64,000 nucleotides of DNA from JABMPR01 sp964508765 (GTDB taxonomy: Bacteria > Fidelibacterota > UBA8477 > JABMPR01), in NCBI GenBank assembly GCA_964508765.1, contig CAZDVD010000008.1, positions 1-64,000 of the forward strand, in the 5' to 3' direction. This document shows positions 35,402 through 44,212 of this stretch, one piece after another. Every line of letters starts with the position of its first letter. The first letter of the stretch is position 1. The notes below the pieces were generated by a model, which did not search any database, had not been told where the DNA came from, and saw only the letters and a program-made list of their open reading frames with translations. Position numbers and translations under genes: made by a program.

Positions 35402-35537
35402 ATGGGTTTATGAGTTTATGGGTTTATGAGTTTATGAGTTTATGAGTTTATGGGTTTATGGGTTTATGGGTTTATGGGTTTATGGGTTTATGAGTTTATG
35501 GGTTTATGGGTTTATGGGTTTATGGGTTTATGGGTTT
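35402..35537. repeat. 8-bp tandem repeat, 17 units
   Basis: Seventeen copies of the unit ATGGGTTT or ATGAGTTT run without interruption, with a degenerate extra unit at 35394-35401. The two unit types alternate irregularly, the first third being rich in ATGAGTTT. It starts 13 bp after the LOG-family stop codon. Such arrays are prone to slippage and vary in length between strains. Confidence 0.9.
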
Positions 35538-35540
35538 GGA

Positions 35541-35905
35541 TGTAATACCCGGACACTGAGCTCGCCTGGCAGGCCGAAGCTTTGAAGCGTAGGCTGCTCG
35601 AAGTGCCCGGCTTTCATGCTCATACTATCCACCACATTGGATATTTCGATCGGTCTACGTTCAGCGAACTATGACCCGACAAGCAAGCTCAATGTTCAGT
35701 TCCAACCTGTTCGCTCTCTTTCTCGCAATGACAGTGAGGGCTAATCTTACACAGTTTTCGCGAGTCCGGTAGGACGTGGCGATCTCGGTTTATACGATAT
35801 CCAAGGATTCGGAGATTGCTCACCTTCTGCAAGTAGCATCCTACGGCAGAAAGGCTTCGTCCCTCGACTCCGCTCGGGATGACACGAGCGAAGTGTCCTA
35901 GCAAT
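35541..35905. repeat. Dispersed intergenic repeat, copy B (composite)
   Basis: Contains the same blocks, in the same order, as 44413-44700: ACTGAGCTCGCCTG..GGCAGGCCGAAGC, CGTGGCGATCTCGGTT, CCAAGGATTCGGAGATTGCTC and a final TTCGTCCCTCG..GCAATGACTT. The 1131-1254 copy shares the last blocks. Confidence 0.6.
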
Positions 35906-35986
35906 GACTTAAAGAATATTGTTGTTTGGAAAAGCTATAAAAGACTTTGCGCCCTCTGCGTTCTCAGCGGTTAGTGCTTTTTTGAA

Positions 35987-36712
35987 TCAGCTGAGCTTCT
36001 GCTTTAGTTTGGTGACGTAGCGTCGGCTCATGACGTAGGGTTCTTCGATACCCTTCATGTAAACACGGTATGAATTGTTAAACCACTCTTCAAGTCGATC
36101 CACAAACTCCATATTGACAATGGTCGTGCGATGAATGCGATTGAAAAAAGTATGGGGCAGGCGAGTTTCCCATTCTGCCATGGATTTATGTACCAGCACT
36201 TTCTTTTTATTGGTACACAAGACCTCAGAATAGTCCCCTGCTGATGTAATACAGATGATGGTCGAGATTTTCAGGAAGCCCAGGCTGGTATCCAGCTTGA
36301 GGAGCAGTCGGTCATGATATTCCAACTCTCTCAAATCATCTTCCGTTATATCCGGGATCAACTCAAGTCGTTCAATGGATTGCAGAAGACGGTCTTCACT
36401 GACTGGTTTCAGTAAATAGTCCAATGCATTGACTTCAAAAGCTCGCAGGGCAAACTCATCAAAAGCAGTGACAAAAATGACCCGCACATCAGAACTGATT
36501 TGTTCAAGGACATCAAAGCCATCCATGCCAGGCATCTGTATATCCAGAAAAACCAGATCTGGCTCCAATTCTTTGATCATATCAAGGGCATCCTGTCCAT
36601 TTGCGGCTTCACCCAGAACTTCAATGTTTTTGTGATTTTTCAGGAGTAGACGCAAATCATTGCGCGCGAGACGTTCATCATCCACCACAATGGCACGATA
36701 AATCTTAGACAT
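35987..36712 (-). CDS. LytTR-family response regulator
   Basis: A 241-residue regulator: receiver domain (VVDDERLARNDLRLLL, phospho-acceptor Asp57 in VFLDIQMPG, and a conserved Lys in LLKPVSE) and a C-terminal LytTR DNA-binding domain (VLVHKSMAEWETRLPHTFFNRIHRT) of the AlgR/AgrA type. I chose ATG 36712, which has GAGGG upstream; the more distant ATG lacks support. It overlaps the histidine kinase gene by 8 bases, so the pair is translated together. Confidence 0.93.
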   Translation of the reverse strand: MSKIYRAIVVDDERLARNDLRLLLKNHKNIEVLGEAANGQDALDMIKELEPDLVFLDIQMPGMDGFDVLEQISSDVRVIFVTAFDEFALRAFEVNALDYLLKPVSEDRLLQSIERLELIPDITEDDLRELEYHDRLLLKLDTSLGFLKISTIICITSAGDYSEVLCTNKKKVLVHKSMAEWETRLPHTFFNRIHRTTIVNMEFVDRLEEWFNNSYRVYMKGIEEPYVMSRRYVTKLKQKLS

Positions 36713-37802
36713 GATTTCCCTCAATGTCGCGTGAAATTGAAATTTTGATGACAACACAGCCATCTTCCTCTGTGGTCGTCAGGTTGTATTTGCCAGGGAA
36801 TCTATTTTCAAGACGTTCCCTGACATTCTTCAGACCTGTGCCTGTACCCGGAGGACGACCTCTTCCGTCGGCATCATCAGATAACCAGGTCCCGCTATTT
36901 CTTACAAAGATGGATAACTGGCTATCCTTGACTTTCGCTTGAATTTTAATCTTGAGGGGCATACTGGAGGTTTTCATGCCGTACTTCACGGCATTTTCCA
37001 CCAGGGGATGGACCAGGAAGCTGGGAATGGGATATTCCTCAGCAAGGGGATCGATCTCGAAACTGACCTGGAGATTTTCCTCGTAGCGTTTCTCTTCAAT
37101 GGCAAAGTAGTGTTGGATGGCAGTGATTTCTTCACTGAAGGGCACATCCCCATTGTTTTTGCTTACAAGGGAATAACGCAGGAGCTCGGCGAGTTCCGTC
37201 ACCATATCCCGGGCTTTCGACTGGTCTTCCAGAATAAGTGCTCGGATGGAATTGAGTGAATTAAAAAGAAAGTGTGGGTTGAGTTGATAGCGTAACATCT
37301 GTAGCTGGGCACTTTGAGCCAGGAGTTCAGCTTTCTCCGTGCGGGCAAGCTGTTCGTTCCATTGTCTCCAAAAATTGATCAGAAAGTAAAGTGCAGACCA
37401 GGTAAACAGGATAAATGAATTCCAGTATATCTGGCTGATATTGTTCCGCATGGTGATTTTATCCAGGGCCTTCTGGAATTTTTCAATTCCATAGATGGGA
37501 TAGGATACCAAACGATCAAGATAAACCCAAATCACAGCGAAGATGATGGAGGTCAGGATGACAATAATCGAAACATTGAGGATAGATCTGTGCTGGTAAT
37601 CGAGCTTCTGGTAGATTTTACGCATGAAGATGGTCACAACGAAGGCAACCATGTAGGTCACAGCAAATCCGATGGTACTGGCTACACCAATATCCTTATA
37701 TGAATAGTAGATGAGATAGTAGATCACACCATAGAGGAACCATCCTGAAATTTGGAGTACCCAGAAGAGTGATAATTTACCAGAATCGGTTTGTGATGTC
37801 AT
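36705..37802 (-). CDS. LytS-type sensor histidine kinase
   Basis: A 365-residue kinase. Four or five transmembrane helices lie in the first 150 residues (WFLYGVIYYLIYYSY; STIGFAVTYMVAFVVTIF; ILNVSIIVILTSIIFAVIW; WNSFILFTWSALYFLIN), with no extracellular sensor domain. The His_kinase domain has the phospho-acceptor His177 in NPHFLFNSLNSIRAL, followed by HATPase motifs VHPLVENAVKYG and RGRPPGTGTGLKNVRERL. It partners the adjacent LytTR regulator. The signal is unknown, possibly membrane or cell-envelope state. Confidence 0.93.
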   Translation of the reverse strand: MTSQTDSGKLSLFWVLQISGWFLYGVIYYLIYYSYKDIGVASTIGFAVTYMVAFVVTIFMRKIYQKLDYQHRSILNVSIIVILTSIIFAVIWVYLDRLVSYPIYGIEKFQKALDKITMRNNISQIYWNSFILFTWSALYFLINFWRQWNEQLARTEKAELLAQSAQLQMLRYQLNPHFLFNSLNSIRALILEDQSKARDMVTELAELLRYSLVSKNNGDVPFSEEITAIQHYFAIEEKRYEENLQVSFEIDPLAEEYPIPSFLVHPLVENAVKYGMKTSSMPLKIKIQAKVKDSQLSIFVRNSGTWLSDDADGRGRPPGTGTGLKNVRERLENRFPGKYNLTTTEEDGCVVIKISISRDIEGNHV

Positions 37803-37940
37803 ATGGAAAGATAACTTTCGTGTGATGGATTGGAAATATTATGTAGAAAATGACCGTTCATATTCTTTGAGCCCAATTTAGTAGGGGAGCTCACCATATT
37901 GTTCTGAATTAGCCCAGCGGTTGATAAATACGGCAAACGG

Positions 37941-39266
37941 TTAGAAGAAAATTCCCCAGAGCTGCTTCAGATTAGCAATGATGGGAATGACATGGATATC
38001 TTGATTACTCCAAGGGTTAACGAGCCCAATCACAGCAATACTGACAGAGCAGACAATGAGAATTGGCAATATGGTTTTAACCCATGCCCTGTTTTCCAGT
38101 GACTCCAGATCGAATAGATAAAAGAAAACGAGAGGCAGAACAGGAATGAACCAGCGAATGCTATAGCTCCACCCCCCATAATTGGAACTGAATAAGAAAT
38201 AATAGCTCATAAGAATAACAGAGCCTACCAGGATGACGAGGGTCTCTGACTGGAGAAATTTGCCCCGACGGATATTGCTGATGAGTAGAGGGGTGAGAAT
38301 CAACAGCAGTGGATTGTACCAGACAAAACCCTTGTATCCAAATAAACTTATCAGGGAGTACTGAAGCGTGAATAGTGGCGAATTCATACCGACTCCGGAG
38401 AGGGTGTTGGACTCAGTCCATACTGAGCCCTCAAAAACAAAAAACTCCGGGTTGATCTGGAGAGGCAGTAGCGTTCCACCGATGGAATAGTTCACAGCGA
38501 GATGGATGGATAGTGGAATGACAGCTCCGGCAAAGAAAAGCAGCGTTGGAGATTTGATGCGCCAAGTGTGGAACACCAAAAGTCCAAAACCCAGCAGGAA
38601 AATTGTTGTGGGCATATCCATACTGGCTGCCAGTCCAAAAAACAAACCGGACCAGAGGAGGGAATAATTCGAGTTTTCACTCTTTCCCTTTAAATAATAA
38701 TAGAGGGCAATCATAAGGCTGGATCCCGCCAGGCTGTGGTTGCTAAATGTGGCGGACCAGGAAAATGAGAGCGAAGCGAAGGCATAAACGAGGACAAGAA
38801 GTGTGTATCGCTCTTGCTGAACGGATGTAAATCTCAAAGCCTTACGGAAGGCCAGAATACTTGCAATCCAGAACACTTTAATAGTGAACAGAATGATGAA
38901 ATAGTAGCTCAGGTTCCATCCATAATCCAGACGTAAACCAAGGCTATGAAGAGGAGCATAAATAATAGCTGCCAGCATGGAGGGTATGGCGGGTTTATCG
39001 GAGTAGAAGTGGTCATCAATGAAGACCTTGTCGCCACCGGTAACAAATACACTCTCATCGATAATAAAACTGTGCTGCTCCACCAGGGATTGGGTAAGAG
39101 CCATCCGACTCGCTTCGTTCCAGCCATTAATACGCGGATTGATAGTGATCAGACTGACCAGAATGAGGAGGAGTGTTAAGTGCCTTGAAAAAATGTATTC
39201 ATCTCCATCAAAAGATAATTCTGCTAATGCCACTGTACTTCCCAACCTATAACTCCACACACGCAA
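37941..39266 (-). CDS. Integral membrane protein, GT39-like glycosyltransferase
   Basis: A 441-residue protein with about ten transmembrane helices and a first periplasmic loop holding 'NGWNEASRMALTQSLVEQHSF' and 'DKVFIDDHFYSDKPAIPS', a pattern I associate with family 39-type (PMT-like) lipid-dependent glycosyltransferases, where acidic residues in the first loop are catalytic. It would transfer a sugar from a lipid carrier to a protein or glycan outside the membrane. The start could be further downstream than ATG 39266, since the first 25 residues are not hydrophobic. It does not sit in a clear operon. Confidence 0.65.
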   Translation of the reverse strand: MRVWSYRLGSTVALAELSFDGDEYIFSRHLTLLLILVSLITINPRINGWNEASRMALTQSLVEQHSFIIDESVFVTGGDKVFIDDHFYSDKPAIPSMLAAIIYAPLHSLGLRLDYGWNLSYYFIILFTIKVFWIASILAFRKALRFTSVQQERYTLLVLVYAFASLSFSWSATFSNHSLAGSSLMIALYYYLKGKSENSNYSLLWSGLFFGLAASMDMPTTIFLLGFGLLVFHTWRIKSPTLLFFAGAVIPLSIHLAVNYSIGGTLLPLQINPEFFVFEGSVWTESNTLSGVGMNSPLFTLQYSLISLFGYKGFVWYNPLLLILTPLLISNIRRGKFLQSETLVILVGSVILMSYYFLFSSNYGGWSYSIRWFIPVLPLVFFYLFDLESLENRAWVKTILPILIVCSVSIAVIGLVNPWSNQDIHVIPIIANLKQLWGIFF

Positions 39267-39350
39267 AGCCTAGATTTTTCAGCTGAGCGAAGCTGACCAT
39301 GAGAAATATAGTGCTTCCACAGCAAGCCCAAACCTGCTAGACTGGGTAGC

Positions 39351-40064
39351 ATGAACCTGATTTTGCTAAATAATGATGATTTCATCACTGAGGACCGTGT
39401 TCGTCTGAGCGGACGGAGACTGGATCATATCATCACAGTCCACAGGGCCAAAGCCGACACTCAATTACGGGTTGGACTGCTCAATGGCAAAATGGGTCAT
39501 GGATTGATCACGCATATCGATACCGATTTTGTTGAGTTAACCATTGAACTCTCACAGCCTCCCCCTGAAAAGCTACCAGTCACACTGCTTCTGGCGCTTC
39601 CCCGTCCAAAAATGGTAAAGCGAGTCTTGCAGAGCATCACATCTCTTGGTGTCAAGCAGATCTATCTGATCAATAGTCATCGAGTAGAAAAGAGCTTTTG
39701 GAACAGTCCGCTTCTCCAACCCGAACATTTACATGAACAGCTCCTGCTGGGTTTGGAGCAGGCTCGAGATACTATTCTACCGGAAGTTCACCTGCGGAAG
39801 CTCTTTAAACCTTTTGTTGAGGATGAATTACCAGCAGTATGCCAGGGAACCAGAGCATTGGTTGCTCATCCGGCCAGCGAACAATTCGCTCCTCTGCAGC
39901 CTAACCATCCAACCACTCTGGCCATCGGCCCGGAAGGAGGCTTCATTCCCTATGAAGTCGACAAGCTGGTAGCGTGTGGTTTTACTCCCTTCAGTCTCGG
40001 TGAAAGGATTCTGCGGGTCGAGACAGCCGTACCGGTACTGCTGTCAAAATTCTTGCCAGTTTGA
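39351..40064 (+). CDS. rsmE: 16S rRNA (uracil-1498-N3)-methyltransferase RsmE
   Basis: A 237-residue SPOUT methyltransferase. Matches to RsmE: N-terminal PUA-like part (HIITVHRAKADTQLRVG), 'LPRPKMVKRVLQSITSLGVKQIYLINSHRVEKSFWNSPLL' and the SAM-binding knot 'IGPEGGFIPYEVDKL' and 'LGERILRVETA'. It methylates U1498 of 16S rRNA from SAM. It stands alone on the plus strand. Confidence 0.93.
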   Translation: MNLILLNNDDFITEDRVRLSGRRLDHIITVHRAKADTQLRVGLLNGKMGHGLITHIDTDFVELTIELSQPPPEKLPVTLLLALPRPKMVKRVLQSITSLGVKQIYLINSHRVEKSFWNSPLLQPEHLHEQLLLGLEQARDTILPEVHLRKLFKPFVEDELPAVCQGTRALVAHPASEQFAPLQPNHPTTLAIGPEGGFIPYEVDKLVACGFTPFSLGERILRVETAVPVLLSKFLPV

Positions 40065-40221
40065 CTCACAGCTTCAGTCCCACCCAGGGATGGGATCAAA
40101 GGACTTCTAATATCATAAACAAACCACTTGAAGAAGTGATTGACCCTTTATAGATAAAATCATCTGGAAACCCATCTCTTTGTTAATATCAGCCACAAGA
40201 AACAAAGGGAAGGACAGATCG

Positions 40222-41328
40222 ATGCAATCTGGACATGTCAAATTATTTAAAATTTTTACTGTCATTTTATTGGGATTCATCCTGTTTAATTGTAGTGGGT
40301 TACAAAGCAGTAAGGATTTCGTATTTGAGCAGATCCAACGCGGACCACTCCTCAGAAAAGCCACTCTGGCCTATCAGGACGGAAATTTTGCAGAAGCCGG
40401 GAAGTATTATGGGAAATTGCTTAACTCCAACCAGGATGATGCCATTGTGGCTTATAACTTGGCTTGTTGTTATGCCCTTCAAGGGAATGCCAAGAAGGCG
40501 TCAAAGTTTGTGACTCTGGCCTTTGCCAACGGTTTCAGAGACCTTGGACTATTCTTTGAGGATAAAGATTTTGATCCAGTGCGCGATGATCCTGAATTTC
40601 AGAAGGCGACTCAGGCGATTAAGGAAAGGTTTCAATCGATCGGGTCCATGGACTATGTGGAAGCTTCATCATTGCAACCCTATCGGATTCGCTTTCCCAA
40701 AGATTATGATGCCAGTAAAAGCTATCCCCTGTTGATTGGGATGCATGGAATGGGGGGCAATTCGGAAGGGTTTATCAGTCATTATGATAAGCTGGAGAAT
40801 CCACAAGTGATTTATGTGACTCCTGAGGGTCAATATCCATTGTCCATGCATGTGGGACCTCAGTGGCACCGGCGCACATGGTCTGTTACCGAAGTAGGTA
40901 AACAAACCTGGAGGTCCGCTGATCAAATGGTCAGTGACTATATTCTAAAAACCATCAAAAAGGTGTCGGGGGAATACAAGATTTCTGATGTTTATCTCAT
41001 GGGGTTTTCTCAAGGGGCAGTTTATGCCTATACTATTGGTCTTCAAAATCCAGATAAGATTAGCGGTGTGATTGGTTTCAGTGGATATCTCATGGATATT
41101 GAAGGAGATAAATCGATTCTCACCCAACAGAATATTGAAGATGGGAAGGATGTGCGAATTTTTATTGCCCATGGGATCGATGATGCAGCTATCAAAGTGG
41201 AGACAGCGCGAAAACTTAAAACCATGTTTGAAGCACAGGGCTTTGATCTGACCTATGCTGAATTTGAAGGACGTCATGGGGTCAAAGCAGATGTCTTCAA
41301 TGATGCTGTGAAATGGATGCAACTATAA
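40222..41328 (+). CDS. Lipoprotein with TPR-like repeats and a C-terminal esterase domain
   Basis: A 368-residue protein. Lipoprotein-type signal (ILLGFILFNCSG, lipid Cys about residue 28). Residues about 45-130 are TPR-like (LRKATLAYQDGNFAEAGKYYGKLLNS). The rest is an alpha/beta hydrolase of the carboxylesterase/PHB-depolymerase kind: oxyanion GMHGMGG, nucleophile GFSQGA, acid in HGIDDAAI and catalytic His in EGRHGV. I prefer ATG 40222 (AAGGA upstream) to ATG 40180. It may cleave an ester-linked polymer or lipid at the cell surface. A terminator follows. Confidence 0.82.
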   Translation: MQSGHVKLFKIFTVILLGFILFNCSGLQSSKDFVFEQIQRGPLLRKATLAYQDGNFAEAGKYYGKLLNSNQDDAIVAYNLACCYALQGNAKKASKFVTLAFANGFRDLGLFFEDKDFDPVRDDPEFQKATQAIKERFQSIGSMDYVEASSLQPYRIRFPKDYDASKSYPLLIGMHGMGGNSEGFISHYDKLENPQVIYVTPEGQYPLSMHVGPQWHRRTWSVTEVGKQTWRSADQMVSDYILKTIKKVSGEYKISDVYLMGFSQGAVYAYTIGLQNPDKISGVIGFSGYLMDIEGDKSILTQQNIEDGKDVRIFIAHGIDDAAIKVETARKLKTMFEAQGFDLTYAEFEGRHGVKADVFNDAVKWMQL

Positions 41329-41362
41329 ATTTTCGGGGTTCATTCTAGGTTGAATGAATAAG

Positions 41363-41391
41363 AGAAGCCACTTAAGGGTGGCTTCTTTGTT
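41363..41391. terminator. Bidirectional Rho-independent terminator
   Basis: AGAAGCCAC / GTGGCTTCT stem (9 bp) with a 7-nt loop, then TTGTTTT. It separates the esterase gene from the convergent hicB gene. Confidence 0.82.
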
Positions 41392-41736
41392 TTAGGAATG
41401 AGGCTGGATACTCAGCTTCAGGATTTTCTGGCAGTAGATATTCAAGCTTTCATCAGCCCCCAATGCTTTGATAACAAGTGCCTTGTGTAGTTCTGGATCG
41501 ATGCGCAAGATGAACTTGCCGGAATATGTCTTACCTGCGGTGCCAGGGGGGAGTGCTAAAGAATCACGCTTATAGATTTTAATCCATTCATCAACAATAG
41601 TGCACAATTCTTGATAAACTTTGTTTTCATCCTCGCCATGACAACATTTTCCAATCCAACCCGGGACCGATCCTACATAACATTGGTCCTCTTCTGACCA
41701 TTCCACGATTTTAAAATATTTATCGTGATCTTTCAT
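41392..41736 (-). CDS. hicB: HicB-like antitoxin
   Basis: A 114-residue protein: the HicB partial RNase-H-like fold (YFKIVEWSEEDQCYVGSVPGW) and a C-terminal ribbon-helix-helix region (GKFILRIDPELHKALVIKA). It would neutralise the toxin and repress the promoter. Its ATG overlaps the stop of hicA by 4 bases (ATGA), the usual tight coupling, with the toxin gene first. Confidence 0.88.
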   Translation of the reverse strand: MKDHDKYFKIVEWSEEDQCYVGSVPGWIGKCCHGEDENKVYQELCTIVDEWIKIYKRDSLALPPGTAGKTYSGKFILRIDPELHKALVIKALGADESLNIYCQKILKLSIQPHS

Positions 41737-41927
41737 GAGCGTGACACCTCGATTTTCTTTGCTACCAGCTTTTCCTGATACGGTTTTGCATCTGATCCAT
41801 TGTCCCCAGAGAGTGTTAAAAGAACTCCCCTGGGGTGAACAAAGTTTCGATGACTCTCTTTGCCTCCCCTGTCAATAAACCCAGAGGCTTTTAATTCAGC
41901 GATGAGCTCTCTTATTTTTCTAGGCAT
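41733..41927 (-). CDS. hicA: HicA-like mRNA interferase toxin
   Basis: A 64-residue protein with the HicA double-stranded-RNA-binding fold: MPRKIRELIAELKASGF, then the catalytic His26 in 'GGKESHRNFVHP' (family motif G-S-H-x-x-F, here E-S-H). Upstream in-frame codons to 42023 are not part of the protein, as they have no homology and cross the promoter. I see no Shine-Dalgarno. It would cleave mRNA on release from HicB. Together they are a type II toxin-antitoxin pair. Confidence 0.85.
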   Translation of the reverse strand: MPRKIRELIAELKASGFIDRGGKESHRNFVHPRGVLLTLSGDNGSDAKPYQEKLVAKKIEVSRS

Positions 41928-41933
41928 TAGATA

Positions 41934-41952
41934 TGATACTACATTGATACTA
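41934..41952 (-). promoter_or_regulatory. Tandem operator / promoter of hicAB
   Basis: Two direct copies of TAGTATCA (minus strand; TGATACTA at 41934-41941 and 41945-41952) are 11 bp apart, one helical turn, 7 bp before the hicA start. TATAGT overlaps the distal copy as a possible -10. The placement fits autorepression by HicB. Confidence 0.5.
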
Positions 41953-42031
41953 TATAAACAACGATATGTTTTGTCTGAACTAATCTGATGGCAGCGAATG
42001 GGAAAAAAGCCAGGATTTATCAATGCAAATT

Positions 42032-44212
42032 CTATGAAGCATCACTGTTCCATTTCTGGCAGAGAAAATGCAGGCGTAATAGTTTCAATTCTTCGTAGCT
42101 TACTTCCTGCTCAAGTGCATCAAAAACTGGACGCAGTATGAATGCCCCATGCTTTTTAAAGGCAGAGCTGACAGCCTCCTGTTTTTCAGGAGGTAGTTGT
42201 GATAACTCGATAAAATCATCGCTTAAGCGTAGTGATTTCCCCTCACTACTATATTTATACATATGATCTAAAATCGTTTTGGTTTGAGATCCAAACTCCG
42301 CGGTTAGCTCTGTCACAGAAGAGCCGTCATTATATTTTTTACCGACAACCTGGTACCGAGGTTTACTGATCTGTTTTTTCTTTGATATTTTATCACGAGG
42401 CATTGACTTGGATTTTTCTGCTAATTGGTTCGTCTCACAATAACCAGTAATAGCTTCAATAAATGGAATACCATATTTTGCATATTTCACAGCGCCAACA
42501 CCATGTAGCTGCATCATGACCTCTTCTGACTGGGGGAAATAAATGGCCATTTCTATCAATGTTTTGTCCGGAAATATGACATAAGGAGGCACATTGGAAT
42601 CGTCTGCCATTTTTTTTCGCAACTGTCTCAACAATTCAAAAAGATTTGAATCATATTTTTGCTCTGCTTTGGGAAGGGCTCGGGCTACCTGATGCTCCTC
42701 AAGTTTAGCTGATGTACTTTCCTCTCCCTTTAAAACAGCCCAGGCTTTAGCCGTCAATTTGAGACTGCCGTGCTGTAGGTCCTGGGTTAACAACCCCTTC
42801 TGCACAAATTGGCGTGAAAGATAGAACCATTGTACTTTTGATAAATTCTTCCCAATGCCGTATGTAGATAGACTCTGATGAGCAAATTTTTTCACCTTTT
42901 TTGATTTTGAGCCTCGTAGAATATCAATTATATGACCGGCTCCAAACATTTCCCCGCTATGTTTTATGCAGGATAAAAATTGCTGGGCAGGAATGGTTAC
43001 ATCAACAGCAGTTTGGTGTTCCGTTAAACAATTGTCACACATGCCACATTTGGGCTCATTGTAGTCTTCTCCAAAGTAGTTCAATAAGGGAATCCGTCGA
43101 CAAGCCTCGGTCTCAGCCAGACCAACCAGAGCGTTGAGTTGGGTGGAGGCAATAATTTGTTCGGTCTCGTGCTTTTGTTGGATGAAGAATTTAATTTTTC
43201 GAATATCACCATAGCTAAAAAGAAACAAGCAATCTGCCCGAAGACCATCTCTGCCTGCCCGACCGATTTGTTGATAGTAACTTTCAATATTGTTGGGCAG
43301 GTCGAAATGCAGAATAAAGCGGACATTCGGCTTATTGATTCCCATCCCAAAGGCAATAGTTGCTACCATGATTTGAGTGTCATCATTGATAAAGCTGAGT
43401 TGATTCTGTTGCCGTACATCAGTGGGGAGCCCAGCATGGTAAGGTTTTACTGAATATCCTTCTTCCTCAAGAAATTCAGCCATATCATCGACTTGTTTAC
43501 GGGATAGACAGTAAATGATTCCTGATTGATCTGGGAATTTAGCCAGAAAATTGAGGGTTTGCTGGGCAGGCTGTGATTTTTGTTTTATTTCAAGAAAGAG
43601 GTTTTCCCGATTAAAACTGGCCACAAAGCTGGACGACTCCTCAAACTGAAGTGATTTTTGAATGTCCTGCTGGACCCGCTGTGTGGCAGTCGCCGTAAGT
43701 GCAAGGCATACAGACTCAGGGAAACGTTTTCTCAGCTGTGTAAGTTGTCGATATTCGGGGCGAAAGTCATGTCCCCATTCGCTGATGCAGTGAGCTTCAT
43801 CTATGGTAAAACAGGACACTTTTTGGGCGGCTAATAAAGCCAGTGTTTTCTCCATTAATAAAGTTTCAGGTGCTAAGTAGAGCAAGCGCACTTTGTTTTG
43901 GCGGACGAGTTGAACATTCTCCTGATATTTTGCAGCAGATAAAGAACTGTTTAGCATGACGGCTTGGATGCCAAATGCCTCAAGCTGTTTTACCTGATCA
44001 TCCATCAACGAAATCAGGGGAGAGACGACGATGGTCAATCCTTCAAACAGGAGAGCCGGAATCTGGTAGCAGAGAGATTTTCCTCCACCTGTGGGCATGA
44101 TACACAGTGTGTCACGATTATTGAGTACGTTTTGAATCACCTCTTTTTGTAGAGGACGGAAATTATCATATCCAAAAATATCTTTAAGTATTGTTTGGGC
44201 TTGCTCAATCAT
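42032..44212 (-). CDS. recQ: ATP-dependent DNA helicase RecQ
   Basis: A 726-residue RecQ helicase. Seen: Q motif region (FGYDNFRPLQKEVI), Walker A MPTGGGKSLCYQIP, DEAH box in IDEAHCISEWGHDFRPEY, motif VI (QQIGRAGRDG), zinc-binding cysteines (ACRRIPLLNYFGE.. CGMCDNC), the RQC winged-helix and an HRDC domain near residues 535-600. The last 90 residues hold another helix-turn-helix-like region, common in longer bacterial RecQs. It unwinds DNA in recombinational repair. It lies 104 bp upstream of hicA on the same strand. Confidence 0.95.
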   Translation of the reverse strand: MIEQAQTILKDIFGYDNFRPLQKEVIQNVLNNRDTLCIMPTGGGKSLCYQIPALLFEGLTIVVSPLISLMDDQVKQLEAFGIQAVMLNSSLSAAKYQENVQLVRQNKVRLLYLAPETLLMEKTLALLAAQKVSCFTIDEAHCISEWGHDFRPEYRQLTQLRKRFPESVCLALTATATQRVQQDIQKSLQFEESSSFVASFNRENLFLEIKQKSQPAQQTLNFLAKFPDQSGIIYCLSRKQVDDMAEFLEEEGYSVKPYHAGLPTDVRQQNQLSFINDDTQIMVATIAFGMGINKPNVRFILHFDLPNNIESYYQQIGRAGRDGLRADCLFLFSYGDIRKIKFFIQQKHETEQIIASTQLNALVGLAETEACRRIPLLNYFGEDYNEPKCGMCDNCLTEHQTAVDVTIPAQQFLSCIKHSGEMFGAGHIIDILRGSKSKKVKKFAHQSLSTYGIGKNLSKVQWFYLSRQFVQKGLLTQDLQHGSLKLTAKAWAVLKGEESTSAKLEEHQVARALPKAEQKYDSNLFELLRQLRKKMADDSNVPPYVIFPDKTLIEMAIYFPQSEEVMMQLHGVGAVKYAKYGIPFIEAITGYCETNQLAEKSKSMPRDKISKKKQISKPRYQVVGKKYNDGSSVTELTAEFGSQTKTILDHMYKYSSEGKSLRLSDDFIELSQLPPEKQEAVSSAFKKHGAFILRPVFDALEQEVSYEELKLLRLHFLCQKWNSDAS

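Larger units (their letters stand above)
35390..35986. other. Gene-free 597-bp region with minisatellite and dispersed repeats
   Basis: The first 150 bp are an 8-bp tandem repeat (below). The rest is a mosaic of dispersed repeats: ACACTGAGCTCGCCTGGCAGG, the CGTGGCGATCTCGG / ATTCGGAGATTG core, the TCCCTCGACTCCGCTCGGGA tail, and a 'GCGCCCTCTGCGTTCTCAGCGG' type repeat near 35948-35969. Open frames in it show no sign of coding. Confidence 0.6.

Noticed and set aside
35402..35537. Possible CRISPR array
   Set aside because: The repeat unit is 8 bp with no spacers and no cas genes nearby.
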